Assembly: GCF_021495345.1 (NCBI RefSeq)
Contig: NZ_CP099397.1
Span: forward strand, 2,914,001-2,978,000
Origin: Pseudomonas hydrolytica
GTDB lineage: Bacteria > Pseudomonadota > Gammaproteobacteria > Pseudomonadales > Pseudomonadaceae
Direction of reading: 5' to 3'
Length of the DNA: 64,000 nt
The position numbers and the translations under genes were made by a program. How positions within the stretch are numbered: the first letter of the stretch is position 1; each line of letters begins with the position of its first letter. The notes below the pieces were generated by a model that worked only from the letters and a program-made list of their open reading frames with translations, was not told the origin of the DNA and did not search any database. Positions 19,280-31,422 of the stretch are shown here, piece by piece.

Positions 19280-19341
19280 GTAGGGTGCGCCGTGCGCACC
19301 GTGGATTGGCAGAAACTCTCGGTGCGCACAGCGCACCCTAC
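19280..19341. repeat. REP doublet between thiolase and acyl-CoA dehydrogenase genes
   Basis: Two inverted GTAG-plus-hairpin arms with intact GGTGCGC/GCGCACC stems (loops CGT and ACA), filling most of the 84-base junction between two codirectional genes. Confidence 0.85.
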
Positions 19342-19349
19342 GGGTCGGT

Positions 19350-20537
19350 TCAATACAACTCGATAGCCACAGCGGTGGCCTCGCCGCCGCCGATGCACAC
19401 GGAGGCCACGCCACGCTTGAGTCCGTACTGGCTAAGGGCATTGAGCAGGGTCACCAGCACGCGCGCGCCGGAGGCGCCGATGGGGTGGCCGAGGGCGCAG
19501 GCGCCGCCGTGCACGTTGAGCTTGGCGTGGGGGATCTCCAGGTCGCGCATGGCCACCATGGGCACCACCGCGAAGGCCTCGTTGATCTCGTACAGGTCCA
19601 CTTCGTTCAGGCTCCAGCCGCTGCGTGCCAGCACGCGCTGAATCGCGGTGACCGGCGCAGTGGTGAACAGGTTCGGCGCGTGGGCATGGCCGGCATGGGC
19701 GACGATACGCGCCAGCGGACTCAGGCCGCGCCGCTCGGCCTCGGACTGGCGCATCAGCAGCAGGGCCGCAGCGCCGTCGGAAATCGAGCTGGAGTTGGCC
19801 GCGGTCACGGTGCCGCCGTCGCGGAACGCCGGCTGGAGCGTGGGAATCTTCTCCGGCCTGGCCTTGGGTGGCTGCTCGTCGGTGGCGATCAGGCGCCGCT
19901 CACGCCCGGCAGGAGCCTCGACCGCGACGATCTCGTCGGCAAAATGGCCGGCCTCCATCGCCTGCTGCGCCCGGCGCAGCGACTCCAGGGCGTAGGCGTC
20001 CTGTTCCTGGCGGGTGAAACCGTAGCTCTGCGCGCAGTCCTCGGCGAAGGTGCCCATCAGCCGGCCGCGCTCGTAGGCGTCTTCCAGACCGTCGAGGAAC
20101 ATATGGTCGAGCACCTGGCCGTGGCCCATGCGATAGCCCGCGCGGGCGCGCTGTAGCAGGTACGGCGCGTTGGACATGCTCTCCATGCCGCCGGCCACCA
20201 GCACCTCGGCGCTACCGGCCAGCAGCAGGTCGTGGCCGAGCATCAGCGCCTGCATGCCCGAACCGCACATCTTGTTCAGCGTGGTGCATTGCGCCGCCTG
20301 GCTCAGGCCCGCGCCGAGCGCCGCCTGGCGCGCCGGGGCCTGGCCCTGACCGGCCTGCAGCACGCAGCCCATCAGCACGGTATCCACCGCCTCGGCCGCG
20401 AGTCCGGCGCGCTGCAGGGTGGCGCGAATGGCGGCGGCGCCCAGTTCGGCGGCGGACAGGCCGGCCAGGTCACCGAGAAAACCACCCATGGGAGTTCGGG
20501 CGGCGCTGACGATCACGACCGGATCGGTTGCAGACAT
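19350..20537 (-). CDS. Acetyl-CoA acetyltransferase-type thiolase
   Basis: A 395-residue thiolase that cleaves 3-ketoacyl-CoA (or condenses acetyl-CoA). All three active-site elements are intact: Cys91 in NKMCGSGM, His351 in CALGHPIGASG, and Cys381 in SVCIGGGE. NEAFAVVP is the conserved NEAF loop. It is 90 bases downstream of the SDR gene, so the two likely perform consecutive steps. It could also split the acetoacetyl-CoA made from leucine elsewhere in this window, but that is speculation. Confidence 0.95.
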   Translation of the reverse strand: MSATDPVVIVSAARTPMGGFLGDLAGLSAAELGAAAIRATLQRAGLAAEAVDTVLMGCVLQAGQGQAPARQAALGAGLSQAAQCTTLNKMCGSGMQALMLGHDLLLAGSAEVLVAGGMESMSNAPYLLQRARAGYRMGHGQVLDHMFLDGLEDAYERGRLMGTFAEDCAQSYGFTRQEQDAYALESLRRAQQAMEAGHFADEIVAVEAPAGRERRLIATDEQPPKARPEKIPTLQPAFRDGGTVTAANSSSISDGAAALLLMRQSEAERRGLSPLARIVAHAGHAHAPNLFTTAPVTAIQRVLARSGWSLNEVDLYEINEAFAVVPMVAMRDLEIPHAKLNVHGGACALGHPIGASGARVLVTLLNALSQYGLKRGVASVCIGGGEATAVAIELY

Positions 20538-20627
20538 GGTTGTCTCCTGAAAGTCGTTGGTGTGCCATGGATTGCGGCCAGGCCGATCAGCTCGCCCCGG
20601 GCGGATGCAATCCGGGTCATGTGTCGG

Positions 20628-21395
20628 TTACTTCGCCGCCATACGCAGCGCGCCATCGAGGCGGATCACCTCGCCGTTGAGCATGGGGTTCTCGACGATG
20701 TGGCGCACCAGCGCGGCGTATTCCTCGGGGCGGCCCAGGCGCGGCGGGAACGGCACGCCGGCGGCCAGCGAGTCGCGCACCTCCTGCGGCATGCCGGCCA
20801 TCATCGGCGTCTCGAAGATGCCCGGGGCGATGCACATCACGCGGATGCCCGAGCGCGCCAGCTCGCGCGCCGCCGGCAGGGTCATGGCGGCCACCCCGCC
20901 CTTGGAGGCGGCATAGGCGGCCTGACCGATCTGCCCGTCGAAGGCCGCCACCGAAGCGGTATTGACGATCACCCCGCGCTCGCCCTCGGCATTCGGCGGG
21001 TTCTGCGCCATGGCCTCGGCGGCCAGGCGCAGCAGGTTGAAACTGCCGATCAGGTTGACCTCGACGGTACGGCGGAAGCTGTCCAGGCCATGCACGCCAC
21101 TGCGCCCCAGGACCTTCTCGGCCGGTGCGATACCGGCGCAGTTGACCAGCCCGTGCACGGCGCCAAAGGCCTCCAGTGCCTGCGCCACAGCCGCACGGCC
21201 ATCCTCCTCGCGGGTGATGTCGGCCTGCACGAAGCGGGCACCCTCGCCCAGCTCTGCGGCGGCGCGCTGCCCCGCTTCGGCATTGATATCCAGCAACAGC
21301 ACCTTGCCGCCCTGGCCCAGCAGCTGACGGGCAGCGGCCAGGCCCAGGCCGGAGCCGCCACCGGTGATCAGAAATACGGAATCTTCGATACGCAT
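20628..21395 (-). CDS. SDR-type 3-hydroxyacyl-CoA dehydrogenase
   Basis: A 255-residue NAD-dependent short-chain dehydrogenase of the HSD17B10 type, which oxidises 3-hydroxyacyl-CoA, including 3-hydroxy-2-methylbutyryl-CoA from isoleucine. The cofactor motif is TGGGSGLG (about 11-18), NTASVAAF carries the catalytic serine, and YAASKGG the tyrosine and lysine. The start MRIEDSVFL at 21395 has GGAG six bases upstream. It sits between the AraC regulator and the thiolase. The substrate is inferred from neighbours. Confidence 0.92.
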   Translation of the reverse strand: MRIEDSVFLITGGGSGLGLAAARQLLGQGGKVLLLDINAEAGQRAAAELGEGARFVQADITREEDGRAAVAQALEAFGAVHGLVNCAGIAPAEKVLGRSGVHGLDSFRRTVEVNLIGSFNLLRLAAEAMAQNPPNAEGERGVIVNTASVAAFDGQIGQAAYAASKGGVAAMTLPAARELARSGIRVMCIAPGIFETPMMAGMPQEVRDSLAAGVPFPPRLGRPEEYAALVRHIVENPMLNGEVIRLDGALRMAAK

Positions 21396-21464
21396 AGCAC
21401 GCTCCAGCAACGAGTCAGAACCATGCTCGCGCCGAGCGCCGCCGTCGACAATGGCGAAAGTCGT

Positions 21465-22505
21465 CTATCGATCTGAGCGCTTTGGACAATCGGGCGTCGG
21501 GTGCATCAGTGCGCGGTACTGTCCCGGCGTAGAGCCGGTCCACTTCTTGAACGCCTTGTAGAAGGCGCTGATGTCGGCGAAACCGAGCACGCCGGCCAGC
21601 TCGACGAAATCGCCCTCGCCGGTATCCAGGCGGGTGATAGCCAGTTCGCGCCGCACCTGATCCTTGAGCCCCTGGTACGACTGGCCCTCCTGGGCCAACT
21701 TGCGGCGCAGGGTCGAGGGCGCCATGTAGAAATGGCTGCTGAGCGCCTCGAAGTCGGGCCAGCGTGCGGCGCTCAGCGAGCGCAGATAGGCACGGATACG
21801 CGCCCCCAGGCTTTGCGGGTCGCGGTAGCGCACCAGGATATTGGCTGGTGCGCCGGCCAGAAAGCGCTTCAGTTCGCGCTCGCTGCGGCGCACCGGCTGC
21901 GCCAGGCAGTCGGCGTTGAACAGCAGGCGGCTGGAGGGGCGCTCGAAGCGCAGGTTGTCGCAGAACATCACCCGGTAGTCCTCGAGATAGCCCGGCGCGG
22001 GACAGCGCAGGTCGATGCCGAGGATCGGCAGGCGCCGGCCGGCCAGCCAGCACAGCAGGCCATGCACCATCAGCCACAGGGTGAAGTAGGCGAAGGCCCG
22101 ACTGTGCTGGCCGTCCGGCTCGTCCAGGGCGATTTCGGCCAGGCTGCCCTGTTGCACCAGGCGCGGCCTGAGGCCGTCGAAGACCAGGCCGCAGAAGGCC
22201 AGCACCCGCTCCAGCGCCGCGCCCAGGGTGGGCTCGCGCAGGGCGATGGCAGCCATGAAGGCGAAGCTGCCGGCCTTCATGCGCCGGGCGTTCATTCCGA
22301 AGAACTCGTCGTCCATGCCCGCCGCCAGGGCGCGCCAGAGCTGACCGTAGAGCGCCGAAGGCACACGCCCGTAGGGGCGCTCCAGCGCCTGTGCAGGCAG
22401 GCCGACGCGCTCCAGCAGCGCCGCCACGTCGAGCCCGCGGCGGCGCGCCTCGAGCAACGCCTCGCCGACCAGTTGTACCGAGATGGTGCCCTTCTCCACT
22501 GCCAT
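21465..22505 (-). CDS. AraC-family transcriptional regulator
   Basis: A 346-residue regulator with the OruR/MmsR-like plan. The N-terminal effector region (about 10-200) has GMNARRMKAGSFAFM and MVHGLLCWLAG. The C-terminal double helix-turn-helix (about 235-340) has FYMAPSTLRRKLAQEGQSY and ELAGVLGFADISAFYKAFKKW followed by TPGQYR. It lies between the acyl-CoA ligase and SDR genes on the same strand, so it probably controls this acyl-CoA cluster. The inducer is unknown. Confidence 0.9.
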   Translation of the reverse strand: MAVEKGTISVQLVGEALLEARRRGLDVAALLERVGLPAQALERPYGRVPSALYGQLWRALAAGMDDEFFGMNARRMKAGSFAFMAAIALREPTLGAALERVLAFCGLVFDGLRPRLVQQGSLAEIALDEPDGQHSRAFAYFTLWLMVHGLLCWLAGRRLPILGIDLRCPAPGYLEDYRVMFCDNLRFERPSSRLLFNADCLAQPVRRSERELKRFLAGAPANILVRYRDPQSLGARIRAYLRSLSAARWPDFEALSSHFYMAPSTLRRKLAQEGQSYQGLKDQVRRELAITRLDTGEGDFVELAGVLGFADISAFYKAFKKWTGSTPGQYRALMHPTPDCPKRSDR

Positions 22506-22575
22506 GCCGCCCCGCGTCAGCCCCGTCCTGCAACGCGGCCCAGTTTGCCTGCGCCGCCGACGCGAGGCCAGCCGC

Positions 22576-24267
22576 TCAGCGGCCGACCAGGCGCAGCGGC
22601 GGTGCCAGCTCGGCCTGCATCAATTCGCGCATGCGAAACTTCTGCACCTTGCCGGTTACGGTCATGGGGAATTCCTCGACGAAGCGGAAGTGGCGCGGCA
22701 CCTTGAAGTGGGCGATGCGCCCCTTGCAGTACTCGGCGAGCGCCTCGGCGGTGAGGACCTGATCCGGGTGCAGCTTGACCCAGGCGGCCACTTCCTCGCC
22801 GTACTTGCTGTCGGGAATGCCGATCACCTGCACGTCGGCCACCGCCGGGTGGGTGAAGAGGAACTCCTCGATCTCGCGCGGATAGATGTTCTCGCCGCCG
22901 CGGATGATCATGTCCTTGCTGCGCCCGACAATCTTCAGGTAGCCCGCCTCGTCCATCACCGCCAGATCGCCGCTGTGCATCCACTTGGCCTCGTCGATGC
23001 TCTCCTGGGTCGCCTCCTGGTTGTTCCAGTAGCCCAGCATCACGCTGTAGCCGCGGGTGCAGAGTTCACCGATCTGCCCGCGCGGCACCACGTTGCCCTG
23101 TTCGTCGACCAGCTTGGTCTCCAAGTGCGGTTGGGTGCGACCGACGCTGGCCACGCGCAGCTCCAGCGGATCGTCGGCGGCGCTCTGGGTCGACACCGGG
23201 CTGGTCTCGGTCATGCCATAGGCGATCTGCACCTCGGCCATATGCATCTGCTCGATCACCCGCTTCATCACCTCGATCGGGCAGGTGGCACCGGCCATGA
23301 TGCCCGTGCGCAGGCTGGACAGATCGAACTCGGCGCGGCGCGGGTGATCCAGCTCGGCGATGAACATGGTGGGCACGCCATACAGCACCGTGGCGCGCTC
23401 CTCGGCCACCGCCTGCAGGGTGCTCAGCGGCTCGAAGGCCGGGCCGGGGTAGATCATCGTGCTGCCATGGGTCATGCAGCCGAGATTGCCCATCACCATG
23501 CCGAAACAGTGGTACAGCGGCACCGGGATCACCATGCGGTCCTGTTCGCTCAGCCCCAGACTCTCGCCGACCATGTAGCCGTTGTTGAGGATGTTGTAAT
23601 GGCTCAGCGCCGCGCCCTTGGGAAAGCCGGTGGTACCCGAGGTGTACTGGATGTTGATCGGGTCGTCGAACTGCAACTGGGCCTGGCGGCGACGCAGCAC
23701 GTCGTGGGAGATCTGCCCGGCCAGGCCGAGCAGCTTGGCCCAGCCGAGCATGCCGGCGGGCGGCGTGCGCGCCAGGCTGATCACCCCGCGCAGCTCGGCA
23801 AGCTGCGGGGCATGCAGCCCGCCGGGCGGGCTATCGGCCAGCTCCGGGATCAGCTCGGCGAGCATGGCATGGTAGTCGGAGCTCTTGAACTGCTCGGCGC
23901 AGATCAGCCAGCGGCAGCCGGACTGTTTCAGCGCGTACTCCAGCTCGTTCAGCCGATAGGCCGGATTGATGTTGACCAGGATCGCGCCGACCTTCGCCGT
24001 GGCGAACTGGGCGATGCACCACTCGGCGCAGTTCGGTGCCCAGATGCCGACCCGGTCGCCCGGCAGCAGGCCGAGGGCGAGCAGGCCGCGGGCGCAGTCC
24101 TCGACCACCTCGGCCAGTTCGCCCCAGCTGTAACGCAGGTTCTGATGGCGCACCACCAGCGCCTCGCGGCGAGCGTGCAGACGCACCGTGGTATCGAAGG
24201 CTTCGCCGATGGTCATGGCCAGCAGGGGTTTGTCCTGCGGGCCGCGGGTGTAGCTGAGCTGAGTCAT
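22576..24267 (-). CDS. Fatty acyl-CoA / carboxylate-CoA ligase (AMP-binding)
   Basis: An adenylate-forming enzyme of about 563 residues that activates a carboxylic acid with ATP and CoA. The P-loop is [12 protein letters not shown], the A5 motif YGMTETSP, the A7/A8 region SGDLAVMDE and [11 protein letters not shown], and the catalytic lysine is in TVTGKVQK at the C-terminus. The ATG at 24267 is chosen, and a GTG at 24279 is also possible. It is the first gene of the minus-strand acyl-CoA cluster. A set of the same order (ligase, regulator, SDR, thiolase, dehydrogenase) exists in P. aeruginosa as I recall. The chain specificity cannot be read from the sequence. Confidence 0.92.
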   Translation of the reverse strand: MTQLSYTRGPQDKPLLAMTIGEAFDTTVRLHARREALVVRHQNLRYSWGELAEVVEDCARGLLALGLLPGDRVGIWAPNCAEWCIAQFATAKVGAILVNINPAYRLNELEYALKQSGCRWLICAEQFKSSDYHAMLAELIPELADSPPGGLHAPQLAELRGVISLARTPPAGMLGWAKLLGLAGQISHDVLRRRQAQLQFDDPINIQYTSGTTGFPKGAALSHYNILNNGYMVGESLGLSEQDRMVIPVPLYHCFGMVMGNLGCMTHGSTMIYPGPAFEPLSTLQAVAEERATVLYGVPTMFIAELDHPRRAEFDLSSLRTGIMAGATCPIEVMKRVIEQMHMAEVQIAYGMTETSPVSTQSAADDPLELRVASVGRTQPHLETKLVDEQGNVVPRGQIGELCTRGYSVMLGYWNNQEATQESIDEAKWMHSGDLAVMDEAGYLKIVGRSKDMIIRGGENIYPREIEEFLFTHPAVADVQVIGIPDSKYGEEVAAWVKLHPDQVLTAEALAEYCKGRIAHFKVPRHFRFVEEFPMTVTGKVQKFRMRELMQAELAPPLRLVGR

Positions 24268-24412
24268 GTCGGTACCCACTTGTTGTGTTTGTTATGGGAA
24301 GTCCGCAAGCGCGGAGATCGCCGCGCTCCCAACAGGAAGCATGCCAAGGCGACGCAGGCCGCCTGCCCCGGCGTTTGCGCCGGTTGCGCGGCTTCCAGCG
24401 GGGCAGCGCCAC

Positions 24413-24429
24413 TGTCTCGTTCTGCGACA
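24413..24429. promoter_or_regulatory. Candidate enhancer site for the sigma54 activator (ALDH side)
   Basis: TGTCTC-N5-GCGACA, about 86 bases upstream of the -24 element at 24515. It matches the site at 28117-28133 in both half-sites and spacing except for one base. The spacing is typical for an AcoR/NtrC-class activator. The rest of the 24268-24569 divergent gap shows no gene. Confidence 0.65.
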
Positions 24430-24514
24430 GGTGTATGACTTCGATACAGCCGGTTTTCTCCACTTTTCATCGGCAGAGCCGCCTCGACGGCGCCTGGCAA
24501 GGCTTTGCCGACAG

Positions 24515-24530
24515 TGGCACAGCCGTTGCT
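24515..24530 (+). promoter_or_regulatory. Sigma54 promoter of the aldehyde dehydrogenase gene
   Basis: TGGCAC-N5-TTGCT is a full match to the -24/-12 consensus, 39 bases before the ATG at 24570. Transcription should start near 24541. A sigma54-dependent activator gene lies just downstream of the dehydrogenase. Confidence 0.85.
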
Positions 24531-24569
24531 CAAGCCCCCGGCACAAGACAACGACAAGAGGCTTCGCCC

Positions 24570-26060
24570 ATGGCAACCCCGCCACTCCACCGTAAAACCC
24601 TCGATTTCCTCGCCAGGCCACAACGCATGCTGATCGGCGACCAATGGCTGGACGCCTCCAGCGGCAGCCGCATGCAGGTGCGCAACCCGGCCACCGGCGA
24701 GCCGCTGGCCAGCGTCCCCTCGGCCAGCGCTGAAGACGTCGACCGCGCCGTTCAGGCCGCCCGCAGCGCCTTCTACGACTCCGCCTGGAACCGCATCCGC
24801 CCGCGCGAACGGCAGAACCTGCTGTGGCGCCTGGCCGAGCTGATCGAGCGGGACGCCGACGTGCTGGCCGAGCTGGAATGCCTGAACAACGGCAAGAGCG
24901 CCCAGGTGGCCCGCGCCATGGACGTACAGCTGTGCATCGACTTTCTGCGCTACATGGCCGGCTGGGCCACCAAGATCGAGGGCAGCACGGTGGAGCCGTC
25001 CCTGCCCCTGATGCCGAACGAGGATTTTCACGCCTATATCCGCCGCGAGGCGGTGGGGGTGGTAGGCGCCATCGTGGCCTGGAACTTTCCGCTGCTGCTG
25101 GCCTGCTGGAAGCTCGGTCCGGCGCTGGCCAGCGGTTGCACCCTGGTGCTCAAACCGGCCGACGAAACCCCGCTGAGCGCACTGAAGCTCGCCGAACTGG
25201 TTCAGGAAGCCGGCTACCCGGCCGGGGTGTTCAACGTGGTCACCGGCACCGGCCTGAACGCCGGCGCGGCGCTGTCCAGCCACCCCGGAGTGGACAAGCT
25301 GACCTTCACCGGCTCCACCGAAGTGGGCAAGCAGATCGGCAAGGCGGCCATGGACAACATGACCCGCGTGACCCTGGAACTGGGCGGCAAATCGCCGACC
25401 ATCGTGCTGGCTGATGCCGACCTGCAGCAGGCCGCCGCCGGGGCCGCCAGCGCCATCTTCTTCAACCAGGGCCAGGTGTGCTGCGCCGGCTCGCGCCTGT
25501 ACGTGCAGCGCAAGCACTTCGACAACGTGGTGGCCGACATCGCCGCCATCGCCAACGGCATGAAGCTGGGCAACGGCCTCGACCCCAGCGTGCAGATGGG
25601 CCCGCTGATCTCCGCCAAGCAGCAGGATCGGGTCACCGGCTACATCAACCTGGGCCGCGAACTGGGCGCCACCGTCGCCTGCGGCGGCGAAGGCTTCGGC
25701 CCCGGCTACTTCGTTCAGCCGACGGTGCTGGTGGACGTCGACCAGCGCCACCGCCTGGTCCAGGAAGAAATCTTCGGCCCGGTGCTGGTGGCCATGCCCT
25801 TCGACGATATCGACGAGGTGGTGCGCCTGGCCAACGACAACCCCTACGGCCTGGGCGCCAGCATCTGGTCCAACGACCTCGGCGCGGTGCACCGGATGAT
25901 TCCGCGCATCTGCTCCGGCTCTGTGTGGGTCAACTGCCACAGCGCCCTCGACCCGGCCCTGCCGTTCGGCGGCCACAAGCTCTCCGGCATCGGCCGCGAG
26001 ATGGGCGCCGCCGCCATCGAGCACTACACCGAACTGAAAACGGTGATGATCAAGCTGTGA
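24570..26060 (+). CDS. NAD(P)-dependent aldehyde dehydrogenase
   Basis: A 496-residue soluble enzyme that oxidises an aldehyde to the acid. It has the PWNFP-like loop AIVAWNFPLLL, the NAD motif FTGSTEVGKQIG, the catalytic glutamate in LELGGKSPTIV, and the catalytic cysteine in [19 protein letters not shown] follows. A longer upstream reading is open, but it would cross the sigma54 promoter, so the ATG at 24570 (AGAGG upstream) is chosen. It probably takes the aldehyde produced by the PQQ alcohol dehydrogenase at 29274, since both units appear to be under the activator encoded between them. Confidence 0.94.
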   Translation: MATPPLHRKTLDFLARPQRMLIGDQWLDASSGSRMQVRNPATGEPLASVPSASAEDVDRAVQAARSAFYDSAWNRIRPRERQNLLWRLAELIERDADVLAELECLNNGKSAQVARAMDVQLCIDFLRYMAGWATKIEGSTVEPSLPLMPNEDFHAYIRREAVGVVGAIVAWNFPLLLACWKLGPALASGCTLVLKPADETPLSALKLAELVQEAGYPAGVFNVVTGTGLNAGAALSSHPGVDKLTFTGSTEVGKQIGKAAMDNMTRVTLELGGKSPTIVLADADLQQAAAGAASAIFFNQGQVCCAGSRLYVQRKHFDNVVADIAAIANGMKLGNGLDPSVQMGPLISAKQQDRVTGYINLGRELGATVACGGEGFGPGYFVQPTVLVDVDQRHRLVQEEIFGPVLVAMPFDDIDEVVRLANDNPYGLGASIWSNDLGAVHRMIPRICSGSVWVNCHSALDPALPFGGHKLSGIGREMGAAAIEHYTELKTVMIKL

Positions 26061-26072
26061 GTTTTACGGGTG

Positions 26073-26107
26073 GGGGGCTGTCCCGAGCGGCCCTCTGCCC
26101 TTTTTTA
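26073..26107 (+). terminator. Weak terminator after the aldehyde dehydrogenase gene
   Basis: A GC-rich GGGC/GCCC stem region followed by CTTTTTTATT, between two convergent genes. Next to it GGCGCGCC-GGT-GGCGCGCC (26113-26131) forms a perfect 8-base stem that could serve the opposite strand. Neither is a clean intrinsic terminator. Confidence 0.4.
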
Positions 26108-26156
26108 TTCCGGGCGCGCCGGTGGCGCGCCATACACCACGCAGGCGAGCGGCCTG

Positions 26157-28061
<1,905 letters not shown>

Positions 28062-28082
28062 GGCATGCGTCTCACGGCCAGG

Positions 28083-28099
28083 TGTCTCGAACTGGGCCA
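28083..28099. promoter_or_regulatory. Weaker tandem copy of the activator site
   Basis: TGTCTC-N5-GGGCCA: the left half-site is perfect and the right half-site matches partly. It lies 34 bases (about three helical turns) from the full site at 28117-28133, and only 22 bases from the activator gene's own start. Confidence 0.35.
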
Positions 28100-28116
28100 G
28101 CCCGCCCCAGGGCCAC

Positions 28117-28133
28117 TGTCTCAGTTCGAGACA
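28117..28133. promoter_or_regulatory. Candidate enhancer site for the sigma54 activator (ADH side)
   Basis: A perfect inverted repeat TGTCTC-N5-GAGACA about 95 bases upstream of the -24 element at 28228, matching the site in front of the aldehyde dehydrogenase gene. Confidence 0.7.
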
Positions 28134-28227
28134 GCGTCACGGCGAGACGGCGCCCGCGCTCTGTTCGAGAACTCTTGTTGTTATACAAATCATTGATTCA
28201 GCTTGGTTTTCTGCCAGCCAAAAAAGC

Positions 28228-28243
28228 TGGCACAGACTCTGCT
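28228..28243 (+). promoter_or_regulatory. Sigma54 promoter of the alcohol dehydrogenase operon
   Basis: TGGCAC-N5-CTGCT keeps the invariant GG and GC with correct spacing and a perfect -24 element. Transcription would start near 28254, 63 bases before the ATG at 28317. Confidence 0.8.
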
Positions 28244-28316
28244 CAATGACTTCACAGCCTCCGGAGAAAACCCCGGCAGCGCCAAGATCTTAAACAAAAA
28301 CAATAAAGGTGATGTC

Positions 28317-29225
28317 ATGAAAATGAGCACAGATGCGGCTCGGCCCAAACCGGCCCGGCAGTGGCTGCATGCTTCGCTGTTCGGCCTGTTGAGCGGCTTT
28401 TGCGCCAGTGCCTCGGCGCTCGACGTAGACGCCGGCGATTACACCGCCCTGCCCGCCGGCACCAACCTGGGCCTGCTCTACTACCAGCACGCCGAACGCA
28501 ACCGCCTCTACGCCAACGGCGACAAGCTGCCACTGGATGCCGGCCTGGATTCGGATATCGGTATCCTGCGCGGCGTGCACTTCATGGAACTGGGCGGCTA
28601 CATAGTCGACCCGCAGTTCCTCCTGCCCTTCGGCAACGTGCGCGCCAAGGACGACCTGTCGGCCCTGGGCAGCGACAGCGGCACCGGCGACCTGATCCTG
28701 GCCGCCACCGTATGGCTGGTGAACCAGCCGGAACAGCGCCGCTACTTCGGCATCACCCCCTTCCTCTGGCTGCCCACCGGCAGCTACGACAACGATCGCG
28801 CCATCAACCTCGGCGAGAACCGCTGGAAAGGTGCGCTGCAGGCCGGCTACATCGAGGGCCTGGGCGACAAGTTCAGCCTCGACCTGGTGGGCGACGTGAC
28901 CTTCTTTGGCAAGAACGACGACTTCGGCCCCGCCAGCCAGACTCTCAAGCAGAAGCCGCTGTTCCAGGCCCAGGCGTTCCTGCGCTACCACGTCAACGAA
29001 CGCTTCGACCTGCGCGCCGGCGTCTCGCGCCTGTGGGGCGGCGAGACCGAGGTGGATGGCCTGGACATGGACGATAAACCCAACACCAGCAAGTTCAACG
29101 TCGGCGCCAGCTGGTTCTTCACCCCGCGCGACCAGCTGCTGGTCAATTTCGGCCGCGACCTCTCGGTGGACAACGGCTTCAAGGAGCAGGGACGGGTCAA
29201 CCTGCGCCTGCTACACGTTTTCTAA
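28317..29225 (+). CDS. Outer-membrane-type protein, phenol/MetA degradation transporter family
   Basis: A 302-residue exported protein. A long signal region (about 1-36, ending ASA) is followed by repeated amphipathic strands, giving the look of an outer-membrane barrel of the Phenol_MetA_deg family. Those proteins often sit in operons for aromatic or alcohol breakdown and are thought to help substrate entry. LGLLYYQH, FGITPFLWLPTGSYD and the final strand NLRLLHVF are characteristic. AAAGGTGA precedes the ATG. It is the first gene after the sigma54 promoter and 48 bases before the alcohol dehydrogenase, so uptake of the alcohol is a reasonable inference. Confidence 0.82.
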   Translation: MKMSTDAARPKPARQWLHASLFGLLSGFCASASALDVDAGDYTALPAGTNLGLLYYQHAERNRLYANGDKLPLDAGLDSDIGILRGVHFMELGGYIVDPQFLLPFGNVRAKDDLSALGSDSGTGDLILAATVWLVNQPEQRRYFGITPFLWLPTGSYDNDRAINLGENRWKGALQAGYIEGLGDKFSLDLVGDVTFFGKNDDFGPASQTLKQKPLFQAQAFLRYHVNERFDLRAGVSRLWGGETEVDGLDMDDKPNTSKFNVGASWFFTPRDQLLVNFGRDLSVDNGFKEQGRVNLRLLHVF

Positions 29226-29273
29226 GCACCGCCGCCAGCCTTCCCATTCCAACAACAACAGGAGTTTCGCGTG

Positions 29274-31361
29274 ATGCCTAACCTCACCCAATCACGCCGT
29301 TTCGTCTGCCTGCTCACCGCGCTGCTGGTCGCCACAGGCGCCCAGGCCGCCAAGGTCGACGAGGCCGACATCCGTGCCAGCGAGCAAGACGGCAGCGAAT
29401 GGCTCAGCCATGGCCGCACCTACGCTGAGCAGCGCTTCAGCCCGCTCAAGCAGATCGACGCCGACAACGTCGGCAAGCTGGGCCTGGCCTGGTACCTGGA
29501 TCTGGAAAACAACCGTGGCCTGGAGGCCACCCCGCTGGTGTCCGACGGCGTGCTCTACACCTCGCTGTCCTGGAGCCGGGTGATGGCCGTGGACCTGCGC
29601 AGCGGCAAGCGCCTGTGGCAGTTCGATCCCCAGGTGGATCGCGGCCGCTCCCGCTACGCCTGCTGCGACGCGGTCAACCGCGGCGTCGCCCTGTGGAACG
29701 GCAAGGTCTACGTCGGCGCCCTGGACGGTCGCCTGATCGCCCTGGACGCCAAGACCGGCCACGAGGTCTGGAGCGAGCAGACCACCGACCCGGCCAAGCC
29801 CTACAGCATCACCGGCGCGCCGCGGGTGGTGAAGGGCAAGGTGATCATCGGCAACGGCGGCGCCGAGTACGGCGTGCGCGGCTTCTTCTCCGCCTACGAT
29901 GCCGAGACCGGCAAGATGGCCTGGCGCTTCTACACGGTGCCGGGCGACCCGGCCCAGCCCTACGAGCACCCCGAACTGGCCGCAGCGGCCAAGACCTGGA
30001 AGGGCGACCAGTACTGGAAGCTCGGCGGCGGCGGTACCGTATGGGACAGCATGGCCTACGACCCGGAGCTGGACCTGCTGTACATCGGCACCGGCAACGG
30101 CTCGCCGTGGAACCGCGAGATCCGCAGCCCCGGCGGCGGCGACAACCTGTACCTGTCGTCGATCCTGGCGCTGCGCCCGGACAGCGGCCAGCTGCTCTGG
30201 CATTACCAGACCACGCCGGGCGAAACCTGGGACTTCACCGCCACCCAGCAGATCACCCTGGCCACCCTGGAGCTGGACGGCAAGCCGCGCAAGGTGCTGA
30301 TGCAGGCGCCGAAGAACGGCTTCTTCTATGTGCTCGATCGCGCCACCGGCGAACTGCTCTCGGCGGAAAAATTCGGCAAGGTGACCTGGGCCGAGAAGGT
30401 CGATCTGGCCACCGGCCGCCCGGTGGAGGTGCCCGGCTCGCGCTACGAGCAGGAGCAGGTGGTGATGTGGCCGAGCCCGTTCGGCGCGCACAGCTGGCAC
30501 TCCATGTCGTTCAACCCGCAGACCGGGCTGATGTACATCCCCTACCAGGAAATCCCAGGCGTCTATCGCAACGAAGGGGCCACGTTCAAGAAGATCGACG
30601 GCTTCAACACCGGTACCGGCTTCAGCGACACTCACGAGATACCCCGCGATGCGGTGAGCGGCGCCCTGCTGGCCTGGGACCCGGTACGCCAGCGCGAGGC
30701 CTGGCGCGTGCCGCATAGCTTCTACTGGAACGGCGGCACCCTGAGCACCGCCGGCAACCTGGTGTTCCAGGGCACCGCCGACGGCCAGCTGCACGCCTAC
30801 TCGGCGGACAAGGGACAGCGCCTGTGGAGCTTCGCCGCGCAGACCGGCATAGTCGCCGCCCCCATCAGCTTCAGCCTGGATGGCGAGCAGTACGTAGCGG
30901 TCATGGCCGGCTGGGGCGGCGTGGCGCCGCTGATCGGCGGCGACGCGGCACTGGCGCCCGGAGTGCGCAACCTCAGCCGCCTGCTGGTGTTCAAACTCGG
31001 CGGCCAGAGCAGCCTGCCGCCGCTGCCGCAGGCGACCACGATCGCCGTGCAGCGCACGCCGCAGGCGGTCCAGGCGAGTGCCGCGGACCTGGACGCCGGC
31101 AAGCTGCTGTACGGCAACTACTGCTCGATGTGTCACGGCGTCGGCGCCGTCAGCGGCGGCCTGATCCCCGACCTGCGCCATACGGATCAATGGCGCCGCG
31201 ACAACTTCCAGCAGATCGTCCGGGACGGCATCCTCCGTCCGCTGGGCATGCCATCCTTCAAGAACTCGCTGAGCGTGGCCGAGGTGGAACAGATCAAGGC
31301 CTATGTAATGAGCCGCGAGTACGAGGACCATCTCAAGGCGCAGCAAGCCGCCAGACCCTGA
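29274..31361 (+). CDS. Quinohaemoprotein alcohol dehydrogenase (PQQ plus cytochrome c)
   Basis: A periplasmic alcohol dehydrogenase of 695 residues that oxidises alcohols with PQQ and passes electrons to its own haem. A signal peptide (about 1-25) is followed by the eight-bladed PQQ propeller (about 30-580). The adjacent cysteines RYACCDA (130-131) form the ring disulphide near PQQ. The likely catalytic aspartate is in [10 protein letters not shown]-terminal cytochrome c domain binds haem through CSMCH (617-621), with a methionine ligand probably in [12 protein letters not shown] three bases upstream (29271) is an alternative start; GGAG serves both. The type II fused architecture means no separate ExaB-like cytochrome is required, and none is seen. 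Confidence 0.95.
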   Translation: MPNLTQSRRFVCLLTALLVATGAQAAKVDEADIRASEQDGSEWLSHGRTYAEQRFSPLKQIDADNVGKLGLAWYLDLENNRGLEATPLVSDGVLYTSLSWSRVMAVDLRSGKRLWQFDPQVDRGRSRYACCDAVNRGVALWNGKVYVGALDGRLIALDAKTGHEVWSEQTTDPAKPYSITGAPRVVKGKVIIGNGGAEYGVRGFFSAYDAETGKMAWRFYTVPGDPAQPYEHPELAAAAKTWKGDQYWKLGGGGTVWDSMAYDPELDLLYIGTGNGSPWNREIRSPGGGDNLYLSSILALRPDSGQLLWHYQTTPGETWDFTATQQITLATLELDGKPRKVLMQAPKNGFFYVLDRATGELLSAEKFGKVTWAEKVDLATGRPVEVPGSRYEQEQVVMWPSPFGAHSWHSMSFNPQTGLMYIPYQEIPGVYRNEGATFKKIDGFNTGTGFSDTHEIPRDAVSGALLAWDPVRQREAWRVPHSFYWNGGTLSTAGNLVFQGTADGQLHAYSADKGQRLWSFAAQTGIVAAPISFSLDGEQYVAVMAGWGGVAPLIGGDAALAPGVRNLSRLLVFKLGGQSSLPPLPQATTIAVQRTPQAVQASAADLDAGKLLYGNYCSMCHGVGAVSGGLIPDLRHTDQWRRDNFQQIVRDGILRPLGMPSFKNSLSVAEVEQIKAYVMSREYEDHLKAQQAARP

Positions 31362-31422
31362 CCCCCATGGGCGGGCTCGGCCCGCCCGCGGACACCACCC
31401 CAAGCACCGGAGGAACAGCAGC

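Noticed and set aside
22483-24438. Long open frame opposite the acyl-CoA ligase gene, with similar long frames at 10904-13354, 26070-28025, 29292-31433, 38514-40904 and 48494-51088
   Set aside because: All lie antisense or out of frame over well-recognised genes. Their compositions are rich in His, Arg, Gln and Ala as expected for shadows of GC-rich codons, and several run through the REP elements.
28162-28174. TGTTCGAGAACTC as a further copy of the sigma54 activator site
   Set aside because: The right half-site does not match GNGACA and the spacing is wrong; only 24413, 28117 and, weakly, 28083 fit.
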